From positions 1,302,001 through 1,366,000 of the forward strand of contig NZ_JAYRJY010000001.1 in assembly GCF_041906005.1 (NCBI RefSeq): a stretch of DNA of 64,000 nt, in the 5' to 3' direction. The notes under the pieces were generated by a model that was not told the DNA's origin, did not search any database, and worked only from the letters and a program-made list of their open reading frames with translations. Position numbers and translations under genes: made by a program. Below, one piece after another: positions 7,514-14,496 of this stretch. The DNA comes from Ferrovibrio sp041906005. Lineage in GTDB: Bacteria; Pseudomonadota; Alphaproteobacteria; Ferrovibrionales; Ferrovibrionaceae. Positions within the stretch are counted from its first letter, which is position 1. The number at the start of each line of letters is the position of its first letter.

Positions 7514-8539
7514 ATGGCCTATAAGGTCGCTGTCGTCGGCGCCACCGGTGTGGTGGGCCGCGAAATGCTCAACATCCTGCACGAACGCAACTTCCCGGTC
7601 TCGGAAGTGGTGCCGCTCGCCTCCCGCCGCTCCGTCGGCAAGGACGCCCATTTCGGCAACCAGAAGATCAAGGTGAAGGCGCTCGATGATTATGACTTCC
7701 GCGGCGTCGACATCGCGCTGTTTTCGGCTGGCGGCGCCACCTCGAAGGAATGGGCGCCGCGTGTGGCGGCCGCCGGCGCGGTGGTGATCGACAATTCCAG
7801 CCAGTGGCGCATGGATCCCGACGTGCCGCTGATCGTGCCGGAAGTGAATGCCGACGCCATTGCCGGCTATCGCAAGAAGGGCATCATCGCCAATCCGAAC
7901 TGCTCGACCGCGCAGTTGGTCGTGGCCCTGAAGCCTTTGCATGACCGCGCCACGATCCGGCGCGTGGTGGTTTCGACCTATCAGTCGGTATCGGGCGCCG
8001 GCAACGACGGCGTGACCGAGCTGGAGCGCCAGACCAAGGCGATCCTGGTCAACGACCCGGTCGAGAAGCAGAAGTTCCCCAAGCAGATCGCCTTCAACGT
8101 CATTCCTCATATCGACGTCTTCATGGACGACGGTTTCACCAAGGAGGAATGGAAGATGACGGCCGAGACCAAGAAGATTCTCGACCCGAAGATCAAGCTG
8201 ACCGCCACCTGCGTGCGCGTGCCGGTCTTCATCGGCCATTCCGAAGCCGTGAACATCGAGTTCGAGCAGCCGATCTCGGCCGAGGAAGCGCGCGAGATCC
8301 TGAGCGTTGCCCCGGGCGTGCAGGTGCTGGACCGGCGCGAACCGGGCGGCTACATCACGCCGCTGGAATGCGCGGGTGACTACAACACCTTCGTGTCGCG
8401 CATCCGCGAGGATTTCACCGTCGAGAACGGCCTGGCGATGTGGGTGGTCTCGGACAACCTGCGCAAGGGCGCGGCGCTGAATGCCGTGCAGATCGCCGAG
8501 GAACTGGCGGCCAACCATCTCAAGAAGCAGGCGGCGTAA
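7514..8539 (+). CDS. asd: aspartate-semialdehyde dehydrogenase
   Basis: Reduces aspartyl phosphate to aspartate semialdehyde with NADPH, the branch point to lysine/diaminopimelate, threonine and methionine. The 341-residue product has the N-terminal VVGATGVVGREML nucleotide-binding loop, the SAGGATSKEWAP segment, the catalytic Cys130 in NPNCSTAQ, the QSVSGAGNDG loop and the RVPVFIGHSEA motif carrying the active-site histidine. The start at 7514 has AGAAGG eight bases upstream; an in-frame ATG at 7451 lies before the ribosome binding site and lacks one itself. A strong terminator follows. Confidence 0.97.
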   Translation: MAYKVAVVGATGVVGREMLNILHERNFPVSEVVPLASRRSVGKDAHFGNQKIKVKALDDYDFRGVDIALFSAGGATSKEWAPRVAAAGAVVIDNSSQWRMDPDVPLIVPEVNADAIAGYRKKGIIANPNCSTAQLVVALKPLHDRATIRRVVVSTYQSVSGAGNDGVTELERQTKAILVNDPVEKQKFPKQIAFNVIPHIDVFMDDGFTKEEWKMTAETKKILDPKIKLTATCVRVPVFIGHSEAVNIEFEQPISAEEAREILSVAPGVQVLDRREPGGYITPLECAGDYNTFVSRIREDFTVENGLAMWVVSDNLRKGAALNAVQIAEELAANHLKKQAA

Positions 8540-8570
8540 AACGACCTGCGACGCAAGCAGCGCACATCGA

Positions 8571-8599
8571 AGGGCCGCTGGATCAGCGGCCCTTTTTTT
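8571..8599 (+). terminator. Rho-independent terminator after asd
   Basis: GGGCCGCTG, GAT loop, CAGCGGCCC, then seven Ts. This is a textbook intrinsic terminator 30 bp after the asd stop codon, just before the convergent nrsF. Confidence 0.93.
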
Positions 8600-8601
8600 G
8601 T

Positions 8602-9237
8602 TTACCAGCGCAGCAGCCGGCTGCCGATCAGAGCGCCCAAAACGGTGAGCATGGTGATCGCGATGCTGTACCATACGGCCACGAAAAGCGGGCTGTCGTC
8701 AGGGCAATGCGCGGCATAGAAGCTGGCCGCGATGCCGCCAGCAATCAGCCCGGCCACGGCGCCGGCCCGCATGGGATGCGCCGGCGCACCCTGACGCAGG
8801 GCCAGCAGCAGGAGGCCCAGCGGCGCCAGCCCGATCAGCGGCACGTAAGTCAGGCAGAGGCGGGCATTCTCGCCCACCATGGCTTCGCGCCAGGAACTGG
8901 ACGGCAGGGCGGCGAGTTCCAGCGCGACGCCCAGCGCCAGCAGGCCGGGACTGAGCAGAATCGCGATACGCCAGATGCCCAGGGCCGCACCGGGCCGCAC
9001 CAGCCGCAGCACCAGGCCAATGGCCGGCACGGCGAGGCTGAGCGTGACGACGAACTTGAACACGAAGCGCAGCTGACCCAGCGACTGCACGGCATCGTCA
9101 CGCGGGCCAAGCAATATCCAGAAAGCGGTTGCCGCTGCCGCGACCGCCAGACCAAGCAGAAGCGCGAACCGCGATTGCAGCGAGGGGGCCGGCGCCGCAT
9201 CGGCGGCGATGGCGCGGATCAGGTCGTCGGTTTTCAT
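8602..9237 (-). CDS. nrsF: NrsF-type (DUF1109) membrane anti-sigma factor
   Basis: A 211-residue inner-membrane protein with a short cytosolic N-terminus (MKTDDLIRAIAADAAP) and six hydrophobic segments, the layout of the NrsF family that holds SigF-type sigma factors inactive. Two cysteines lie 50 residues apart, Cys128 in ARLCLTY and Cys178 in AAHCPDDSP. In Caulobacter NrsF a conserved cysteine pair with the same spacing takes part in the response to metal and oxidant stress. The start codon overlaps the sigF stop (ATGA), so sigma and anti-sigma factor are made together. It converges on the asd terminator. Confidence 0.93.
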   Translation of the reverse strand: MKTDDLIRAIAADAAPAPSLQSRFALLLGLAVAAAATAFWILLGPRDDAVQSLGQLRFVFKFVVTLSLAVPAIGLVLRLVRPGAALGIWRIAILLSPGLLALGVALELAALPSSSWREAMVGENARLCLTYVPLIGLAPLGLLLLALRQGAPAHPMRAGAVAGLIAGGIAASFYAAHCPDDSPLFVAVWYSIAITMLTVLGALIGSRLLRW

Positions 9238-9788
9238 TCCGGCCTCTCCCTCAGTTTCATCGCCAGCGCGGCCAGCCCGCGATGCAGGGCCACGCGCACC
9301 GCGCCTTCACTCATCAGCAGCCGGGCGGCCGCATCCCGGATCGAGACACCCTCGACGGCAATCGCCTGCACCACCTGGCGCTGGCCCGCGCTCAGGCCAT
9401 CCAGATGACGCGCCACATCGCGCGTCAGGCTGTCGTCGGCTTCCGGCGGTGCGGCCAGCACATCGCTGAGATCGTCGATATCGACTTCCCTGCCGCGACG
9501 GCCGCGACGGCGCAGGGCATCCACCAGCTTGTTGCGGGCGATGGCACGAATCCACGGCCCGATCGGCTGGTCAGGCTGCCAGGTCTGCCGTTTCAGATGG
9601 ATCGCCAGCAGGGTCTCCTGCACCACATCCTCCGCGTCATTCGCCGGCATGCCGGCCCGTACCAGACCGCGCCGCGCCGCAGCGCGCAGCACAGGAGCCA
9701 GCACGGCCAGCAATTCGGCATAAGCGGCGCGGTCGCCCGCGAGGCCGGCCCGCATCAGGGCCGCCCATTCGGCGTCTCGCTCGCTCAC
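9234..9788 (-). CDS. sigF: SigF-type ECF RNA polymerase sigma factor
   Basis: A 184-residue ECF sigma factor. Region 2 covers about residues 25-95, with DAEDVVQETLLAIHLKR and PIGPWIRAIARNKLVDALRRR for -10 recognition; region 4 is about 125-175, with LSAGQRQVVQAIAVEGVSIRDAAARLLMSEGAVRVALHRG split by the helix-turn-helix that reads the -35. The start is GTG at 9788. It is paired with the NrsF anti-sigma factor and faces the bufferin operon. Its own promoter candidate (9814-9840, minus strand) has the same sequence as that of the buf operon, as expected for autoregulation. Confidence 0.95.
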   Translation of the reverse strand: MSERDAEWAALMRAGLAGDRAAYAELLAVLAPVLRAAARRGLVRAGMPANDAEDVVQETLLAIHLKRQTWQPDQPIGPWIRAIARNKLVDALRRRGRRGREVDIDDLSDVLAAPPEADDSLTRDVARHLDGLSAGQRQVVQAIAVEGVSIRDAAARLLMSEGAVRVALHRGLAALAMKLRERPE

Positions 9789-9813
9789 TGTCCGTCCATT
9801 CTCTGCATAAGGT

Positions 9814-9840
9814 ATTCGCTACACGGGGCTAGCCTGTTAC
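9814..9840 (-). promoter_or_regulatory. SigF-type promoter for sigF-nrsF (autoregulation)
   Basis: Read on the minus strand: GTAACA (9840-9835), a 16-bp spacer, and CGAAT (9818-9814). The -10 lies 26 bp before the sigF GTG. The same hexamer, spacing and -10 occur on the opposite strand for bufA. Confidence 0.75.
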
Positions 9841-9885
9841 GGCCGGCGGCGAAAATTTCCGCCGCTACACAAAACCGTGAGCAGC

Positions 9886-9912
9886 GTAACACAACGCGGG
9901 TTGGCTGCGAAT
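9886..9912 (+). promoter_or_regulatory. SigF-type promoter for the buf operon
   Basis: GTAACA (9886-9891), a 16-bp spacer, and CGAAT (9908-9912). It lies 74 bp upstream of the bufA start codon. The motif resembles the GTAACC/CGAA elements described for SigF in Caulobacter and is identical in its key bases to the minus-strand copy in front of sigF. Confidence 0.78.
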
Positions 9913-9985
9913 GATCGGGTAAGGGCGGCAGCAGGCCGCAGCCGCCCGTTTCGCAACCCGCGGCCGATCACTGAAGGAAACACCC

Positions 9986-10270
9986 ATGCTCGCGAAGACC
10001 CATCTGACCGCCGCCATCCTGGCCGGCTCGCTCGCCACCGCCATCGGCCTGATCTCCATGGATGCGCCGGCGCAGGGCGCCGACAAGGAAAAATGCTACG
10101 GCGTCTCGCTGGCCGGCAAGAATGACTGCGCCGCCGGCCCCGGCACCACCTGCGCCGGCACCTCGAAAGTGGATTACCAGGGCAATGCCTTCAAACTGGT
10201 GCCGAAGGGCACCTGCGTCACCATGAAGACCCCGAAGGGCATGGGCTCGCTGGAACCGATGAAGGGCTGA
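9986..10270 (+). CDS. bufA1: bufferin precursor peptide (DUF2282)
   Basis: A 94-residue exported peptide. Residues 1 to about 31 are a Sec signal peptide (hydrophobic core ILAGSLATAIGL, cleavage near APAQGA). The mature part has four cysteines, Cys37, Cys48, Cys56 and Cys77, in the family pattern KCYGV...NDCA...TCAGTS...KGTC. Bufferins are ribosomally made peptides whose core cysteines are modified by the MNIO enzyme BufB with its partner BufC, giving copper-binding heterocycles in the periplasm. The GAAGGAAA ribosome binding site is strong. bufB, bufC and a DoxX gene follow in order. The SigF-type promoter upstream supports metal-stress induction. Confidence 0.93.
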   Translation: MLAKTHLTAAILAGSLATAIGLISMDAPAQGADKEKCYGVSLAGKNDCAAGPGTTCAGTSKVDYQGNAFKLVPKGTCVTMKTPKGMGSLEPMKG

Positions 10271-10307
10271 ACGAGAACCAGCCTCGTCGCTGACACATAG
10301 CCCCAAG

Positions 10308-10339
10308 CGGGGCGCCGCCCGTTACCCCCCGGCGCCCCG
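10308..10339 (+). terminator. Hairpin between bufA and bufB (possible partial terminator)
   Basis: CGGGGCGCCG and CGGCGCCCCG make a perfect 10-bp stem with a 12-base loop, followed by a weak pyrimidine stretch (ATCTTCTTTCC). It sits in the 91-bp gap between the precursor gene and its modification enzymes. Partial termination or 3'-end protection would yield more precursor than enzyme mRNA; this role is inferred. Confidence 0.55.
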
Positions 10340-10361
10340 ATCTTCTTTCCGGAACCTCTCC

Positions 10362-11198
10362 ATGCTGCCCATTTCCGCCGGCACCGGCTTCAAGCCCGAA
10401 CATTTCGCTGCCATGCGCGAAAGCGAGGCGCATTTCGGTTTCATCGAGGTGCATGCCGAGAATTACCTGGGCGATGGCGGCCTGCCGCATGCGATGCTGG
10501 CGGACCTGCGCCGCGACCATGCCCTGTCGCTGCATGGCGTGGGCCTGTCCATCGGTGGCGAAGCCGCGCTGGACAAGGACCACCTGCGCCGGCTGCGCGC
10601 CCTGTGCGACCGCTATGCGCCGCAGAGTTTTTCCGAACATCTGGCCTGGTCGAGCCATGGCGGCGTGTATCTGAACGACCTGCTGCCCCTGCCCTACACG
10701 GAAACCACGCTGGCCCGCGTGATCGGACATGTGGACCAGACGCAGCAGATCCTGGGCCGGCGCATCCTGCTGGAGAATCCGGCAACCTATGTAAGCTTTG
10801 GCGCCAGCACGATTCCGGAAACCGAATTCCTGGCCGCGATCGCGCGGCAAACCGGCTGCGGCCTGCTGCTGGACGTGAACAACGTGTTCGTCGCCTGCCG
10901 CAACCGCGGCGAAAACCCCGAGGACTACCTGCGGCGCTTTCCGCAGCGATATGTGGGCGAAATCCATCTGGCCGGCCACGATGCCACCACCGACGATCAC
11001 GGCGCACCGCTGTGGATCGACCATCACGGCGCAACGGTGGCCGATGCGGTATGGGCATTATACGAAACCGCGCTGCATCTGTGCGACCCGCAGCCGACCC
11101 TGATCGAATGGGATAACGAAGTGCCCGACTGGCCGGTGCTGGCGCGTGAAGCGGCCAAAGTGCAGTCGGCGCTCGATGCGCTGCGGCAGGCGGCCTGA
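10362..11198 (+). CDS. bufB1: bufferin maturase, MNIO (DUF692) family
   Basis: A 278-residue TIM-barrel enzyme of the multinuclear non-heme iron-dependent oxidative (MNIO) family, which converts precursor cysteines to heterocycles. Metal-binding residues are spread along the barrel: His58 in SLHGVGLS, Glu92 and His93 in SFSEHLAW, Glu139/Asn140 in LLENPATY, Asp171 in LLDVNNVFV, His202/His206 in EIHLAGH, the WIDHHG segment and Glu249 in LIEWDNE. It follows bufA after a hairpin and precedes bufC by 2 bp. The family assignment is firm; the exact modification here is inferred from known bufferins. Confidence 0.94.
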   Translation: MLPISAGTGFKPEHFAAMRESEAHFGFIEVHAENYLGDGGLPHAMLADLRRDHALSLHGVGLSIGGEAALDKDHLRRLRALCDRYAPQSFSEHLAWSSHGGVYLNDLLPLPYTETTLARVIGHVDQTQQILGRRILLENPATYVSFGASTIPETEFLAAIARQTGCGLLLDVNNVFVACRNRGENPEDYLRRFPQRYVGEIHLAGHDATTDDHGAPLWIDHHGATVADAVWALYETALHLCDPQPTLIEWDNEVPDWPVLAREAAKVQSALDALRQAA

Positions 11199-11200
11199 CC

Positions 11201-11956
11201 ATGCAGCCCGCTTTTGCCGCCGCCTTGCTGAATCCGAGCCTGCCACCGCCCGTCGGGCTGGCAGCACCGAGCGACATCACGCAGCGGTTCAATGTCCACC
11301 GCAACAACGTGGTGTTCGGCCTGGTGCGCGCGTTGGCTGCCGGTTTTCCCGCCACCGAACGCATCGTCGGCGCGGAATTCTTTGCCGCCATGGCGCGCGC
11401 ATATGTGCTGGCCCAGCCGCCGCATTCGCCCGTGCTGCTGCATTACGGCGACAGCATGCCCGATTTCATCGCGGCTTTCGCACCGGCCGCCGAACTGCCT
11501 TACCTGGCCGACGTGGCGCGGCTGGAGGCGATGCGCAACCGCGCCCATCACGCCGCCGATGCAGACAACCTGCCGCCGGCCATGCTGGCCCGGCTCGATC
11601 CCGCCAGCCTGCAGCACATGCATGTGAGCCTGCATCCGTCCTGCGCATTGCTGCGTTCGGAACATCCCGCCGCCACCATCTGGGCGATGAATAGCGATGC
11701 CCTCCCATTGACGGAGATCGCCGCGTGGGCTCCAGAGGATGCACTGGTGCTGCGGGTCGGCCGCGGCCTCACGCAGCGCGTGGATATCCGCCGCCTGCCG
11801 CCGGGTGCCGCCGCCTTCCTCGATGGCCTGCGCAACGACCAGCCGCTGGGCGATGCCGCGCTGTCGGCTTTTGCCGAAGCGCCGGATTTCGACTTCCCGG
11901 TTGCCCTGGCCGCCCTGTTCACCGATGGCCTGATCACCGCCATCCGCATGCCCTGA
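11201..11956 (+). CDS. bufC1: bufferin maturation partner (DUF2063 DNA-binding-like domain)
   Basis: A 251-residue protein of the BufC/HvfC family, the partner that presents the precursor to the MNIO enzyme. The N-terminal about 90 residues are the DUF2063 domain (RFNVHRNNVVFGLVRALAAGFPATERIVG, then FFAAMARAYV and GDSMPDFIA), the rest a mixed alpha/beta domain with the LDPASLQHMHVSLHPSCALL segment. Only 2 bp separate it from bufB, so the two are translated together. The DNA-binding name of the domain is historical; no regulatory role is implied. Confidence 0.9.
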   Translation: MQPAFAAALLNPSLPPPVGLAAPSDITQRFNVHRNNVVFGLVRALAAGFPATERIVGAEFFAAMARAYVLAQPPHSPVLLHYGDSMPDFIAAFAPAAELPYLADVARLEAMRNRAHHAADADNLPPAMLARLDPASLQHMHVSLHPSCALLRSEHPAATIWAMNSDALPLTEIAAWAPEDALVLRVGRGLTQRVDIRRLPPGAAAFLDGLRNDQPLGDAALSAFAEAPDFDFPVALAALFTDGLITAIRMP

Positions 11957-11981
11957 GACATTCCAAAGAGAGAGACCGTTT

Positions 11982-12413
11982 ATGCCCGCAGCCGACGCGA
12001 TCCGGCAGATCATTGCCGGCCTTGACCGTATCCCCTACAGCCTGATCGCTTTCGGCGCGCGGCTGTTTCCCGCCGCGATCTTCTGGCAATCGGGCCAGAG
12101 CAAGCTGGACGGCTGGCGGGTTTCCGACAACGCCGTGTTCCTGTTCCGCGAGGAATACAAACTGCCGCTGATCGACCCGGTGCTGGCGGCGCATCTGGCA
12201 GCCCTGGGCGAACACCTTCTGCCGGTACTGCTGGTGCTGGGCCTGGCCAGCCGTTTCTCGGCCCTGGGCCTGTTGGGCATGACGATGGTGATCCAGATTT
12301 TCGTCTATCCCGATGCCTGGCCGACCCATGGCGTCTGGGCGATCTGCCTGCTGATCGTTGCCGCGCGCGGACCGGGGAAATTCGCGCTGGATGCGCTGTT
12401 TCCACGCGGCTGA
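11982..12413 (+). CDS. bufD: DoxX-family membrane protein of the buf operon
   Basis: A 143-residue inner-membrane protein with four hydrophobic segments. It has the DoxX pattern: FGARLFPAAIFWQSGQSKL early, the LAALGEHLLPVLLVLGLASRFSALGLLGM core and YPDAWPTHGVWAICLL near the end. DoxX-like genes commonly close bufferin operons; the biochemical role is not known and may concern redox balance or membrane handling of the metal. It lies 25 bp after bufC. The symbol bufD is by operon position and should be taken as provisional. Confidence 0.85.
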   Translation: MPAADAIRQIIAGLDRIPYSLIAFGARLFPAAIFWQSGQSKLDGWRVSDNAVFLFREEYKLPLIDPVLAAHLAALGEHLLPVLLVLGLASRFSALGLLGMTMVIQIFVYPDAWPTHGVWAICLLIVAARGPGKFALDALFPRG

Positions 12414-12482
12414 CGCATGCGAACCACATCGCGCGCACGCAGCAATTGCAGAACCATGCCGCATCATGCGTAATAGCCATGC

Positions 12483-12977
12483 ATGCGCGACTTCGAGCTG
12501 CCCGATGATTCGCATCCGCTGATCCGCCGGGCTCATGAATACTGGCTGAACATTCATCCACCCGGCGGCGGCCTGCCCGGGCGTTCGCGGCTGGACCCGA
12601 CCGCCGTACCCAACCTGCTGCCGCATGTCTGGCTGGTGGATGTGCAGCGCGAGCCTCTGCGTTTCCGCTATCGCCTGCTGGGCACCGCGATCCGCCGTGT
12701 CACGGAATCGGGGACAACCGTGGTCGGCCGCTGGATCGACGAGATCGATCCAGCCTTCGCGCCAGGCCATCCGCGCTTTGCCGCCTTTGCCGATGTGGCC
12801 GAAAGCGGCCTGCCGGGTTATCGCAAGGGCACGCCGGTTTTTCCGCCCGGCCTGGAGCATCTGACCATCGAACGCATTTTCCTGCCGATGGCCGCCGATG
12901 GACAACATGTCGACATGCTGTTCTGCCTGTCGCTGTTCCTGACCCGGAACGGGCAGGTGCTGAAAGGCAGCATATGA
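12483..12977 (+). CDS. PAS-like domain protein, copy 1
   Basis: A 164-residue single-domain protein of the PAS_5-like family common in Rhodospirillales. Conserved points are the N-terminal AHEYWLNIHPPGGGLPGRSRLDP, the core FRYRLLGTAIR, and the EHLTIERIFLPMAADGQHVDMLF strand pair. It has no kinase, cyclase or helix-turn-helix, so it may sense a ligand and act through a partner. No clear ribosome binding site precedes the ATG at 12483; an out-of-frame ATG starts 4 bases earlier. It lies 69 bp after the buf operon and may be transcribed with it. It overlaps copy 2 by 4 bp. Confidence 0.8.
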   Translation: MRDFELPDDSHPLIRRAHEYWLNIHPPGGGLPGRSRLDPTAVPNLLPHVWLVDVQREPLRFRYRLLGTAIRRVTESGTTVVGRWIDEIDPAFAPGHPRFAAFADVAESGLPGYRKGTPVFPPGLEHLTIERIFLPMAADGQHVDMLFCLSLFLTRNGQVLKGSI

Positions 12978-13477
12978 CCGCCGATTTCGTCCTGCCCGAC
13001 AGCGCGCATCGCGTGATGCAGGATGGCCTGGCCTATTGGCGCGCGGCGCATCCCGGTGGCGGCCTGCTGCCGGGCCGGCAGCATATCGATCCGCTGAACA
13101 TGCCCAGGCTGCTGCCCTATGCCTGGCTGCTGGAGGTGCATCCGCCGGCCGAGGATATCGCCATTCCACGCTTTCGGTTCCGCCTGGTGGGCAGTCATGT
13201 CGATCTGGGTTTTGGCGGGCCGAAGACCGGCCGCTGGCTGCACGAGATGGAGCCGGACTTCGTCAGCAATGTTGCGATGCATGCCAGCTTCATCGCCGCC
13301 ACGGAAGGCCGGCCCAGCCATCGCCGCGGCAAGCCGCGTTTCGGCATGAATGCCGAGGCCGCGGAACTGGAGCGGATGATGCTGCCGCTGGCCGGGAATG
13401 GCCGCGATGTCGACATGCTGCTGGGCTTCACCGTCTTTTATGACGGCAACGGCGCCGAGTTGCTGCCGAGACTGTGA
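12974..13477 (+). CDS. PAS-like domain protein, copy 2
   Basis: A 167-residue paralogue of the upstream gene, with the same landmarks: GLAYWRAAHPGGGLLPGRQHIDPLNMPRLLP, RFRFRLVGSHVDLGFGG, and AELERMMLPLAGNGRDVDMLLGF. The ATG overlaps the preceding TGA (ATGA), so the two proteins are made together and could form a heterodimer. A third family member lies at 40092. It is convergent with pdxY, with 12 bp between the genes. No function is known. Confidence 0.8.
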   Translation: MTADFVLPDSAHRVMQDGLAYWRAAHPGGGLLPGRQHIDPLNMPRLLPYAWLLEVHPPAEDIAIPRFRFRLVGSHVDLGFGGPKTGRWLHEMEPDFVSNVAMHASFIAATEGRPSHRRGKPRFGMNAEAAELERMMLPLAGNGRDVDMLLGFTVFYDGNGAELLPRL

Positions 13478-13489
13478 GGCGTCGCGCGG

Positions 13490-14344
13490 TCAGCGCACCC
13501 GTTCGATATCGGGCAGGTGTGGCGGCGCGATCAGGTCGTCCTGCGACGCTTCCAGGCGCATCTCGGGCGCCTTGTGCTCCAGCGCGTCGCGCAGCAATGC
13601 ATAGGTGCCCGCCATGGCGAACAGCATGGCCTTCTTCGGCGTGCGCCCCTTCAGCAGGCGGGCCAGGAACAGCGAGGCGAACAGGTCGCCAGCGCCCTTG
13701 GGCAGGCCATGGCCCAGATCGGGCACACCGCAAAGCCAGGCACCGTCACGGTTGACCAGTAGGGCTTCCAGCATGCCGCGGCCACCATCGCGGCGTTTCA
13801 GGGTGGTGGCGATCACCGTCTGCGGGCCTTTCGCGCGCAACGCATCGCAGGCGGCCAGCGCGGCGGGCAGATCCTCGATCTTCGAACCGGTCAGGTATTC
13901 CAGCTCGAAACCGTTCGGCGTGGCGATATCGGCATGGCGCAGCAGATGGTCGCGAATGAAAGGCGGCAGGCTGTCCTGCACATACAGGCCGCTGTCGCTG
14001 TCACCCATTACCGGATCGCAGAGGAAAATCGCTTTCGGATTGGCCGCCTTCACCGCCAGCGCGGCACGCAGGGCTGCCTCGGCCGTGCGCGGATTGCCCA
14101 GCCAGCCCAGCAGCACCGCATCGATCTGGCGCCATTCCGGCCGCGTCTGCAACGCGGCGATCCAGGCATCCAGCTCGGCCGGTTCGGTCGGCCGATGCGC
14201 CGGCGGCCCGTAGGACGGATTGAAGGCCAGCAGCCCGGTCGGCACGGCCCACACCTCAAGCCCCTGGCGCTGCAGCGGGAAGACGCCGGCATTGTTGCCG
14301 ACATGGCCGAAAATCACCTGGCTCTGGATGCTCAGAACACGCAT
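13490..14344 (-). CDS. pdxY: pyridoxal kinase
   Basis: Phosphorylates pyridoxal in the vitamin B6 salvage pathway. The 284-residue ribokinase-like product begins VLSIQSQVIFGHVGNNA, the substrate-binding segment, and has LCDPVMGD, TPNGFELEYLTG and the catalytic anion hole PKGAGDLFASLFLA near residue 220, where the aspartate is the base. The GTGD of many homologues is GAGD here, which still keeps the aspartate. It is transcribed alone, diverging from the malyl-CoA lyase gene. Confidence 0.93.
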   Translation of the reverse strand: MRVLSIQSQVIFGHVGNNAGVFPLQRQGLEVWAVPTGLLAFNPSYGPPAHRPTEPAELDAWIAALQTRPEWRQIDAVLLGWLGNPRTAEAALRAALAVKAANPKAIFLCDPVMGDSDSGLYVQDSLPPFIRDHLLRHADIATPNGFELEYLTGSKIEDLPAALAACDALRAKGPQTVIATTLKRRDGGRGMLEALLVNRDGAWLCGVPDLGHGLPKGAGDLFASLFLARLLKGRTPKKAMLFAMAGTYALLRDALEHKAPEMRLEASQDDLIAPPHLPDIERVR

Positions 14345-14412
14345 GGGCGGGTCGTTCCTGTGCGAATTGCGCCCCGGATTTCAAGGACGCAGGGGAAAGC
14401 CTGCCGGGAAAC

Positions 14413-14440
14413 TTGCCATGCCCCCGGCCACGATTATAGT
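14413..14440 (+). promoter_or_regulatory. Sigma-70-type promoter candidate for mcl-mch
   Basis: TTGCCA (14413-14418), a 16-bp spacer, and TATAGT (14435-14440), 56 bp before the mcl start codon. Pattern match only. Confidence 0.45.
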
Positions 14441-14496
14441 GGCGCCAACAATCTTTTTCGCAGTGCAGCATAATCATAAAGCAGAGAGGAATCCGC

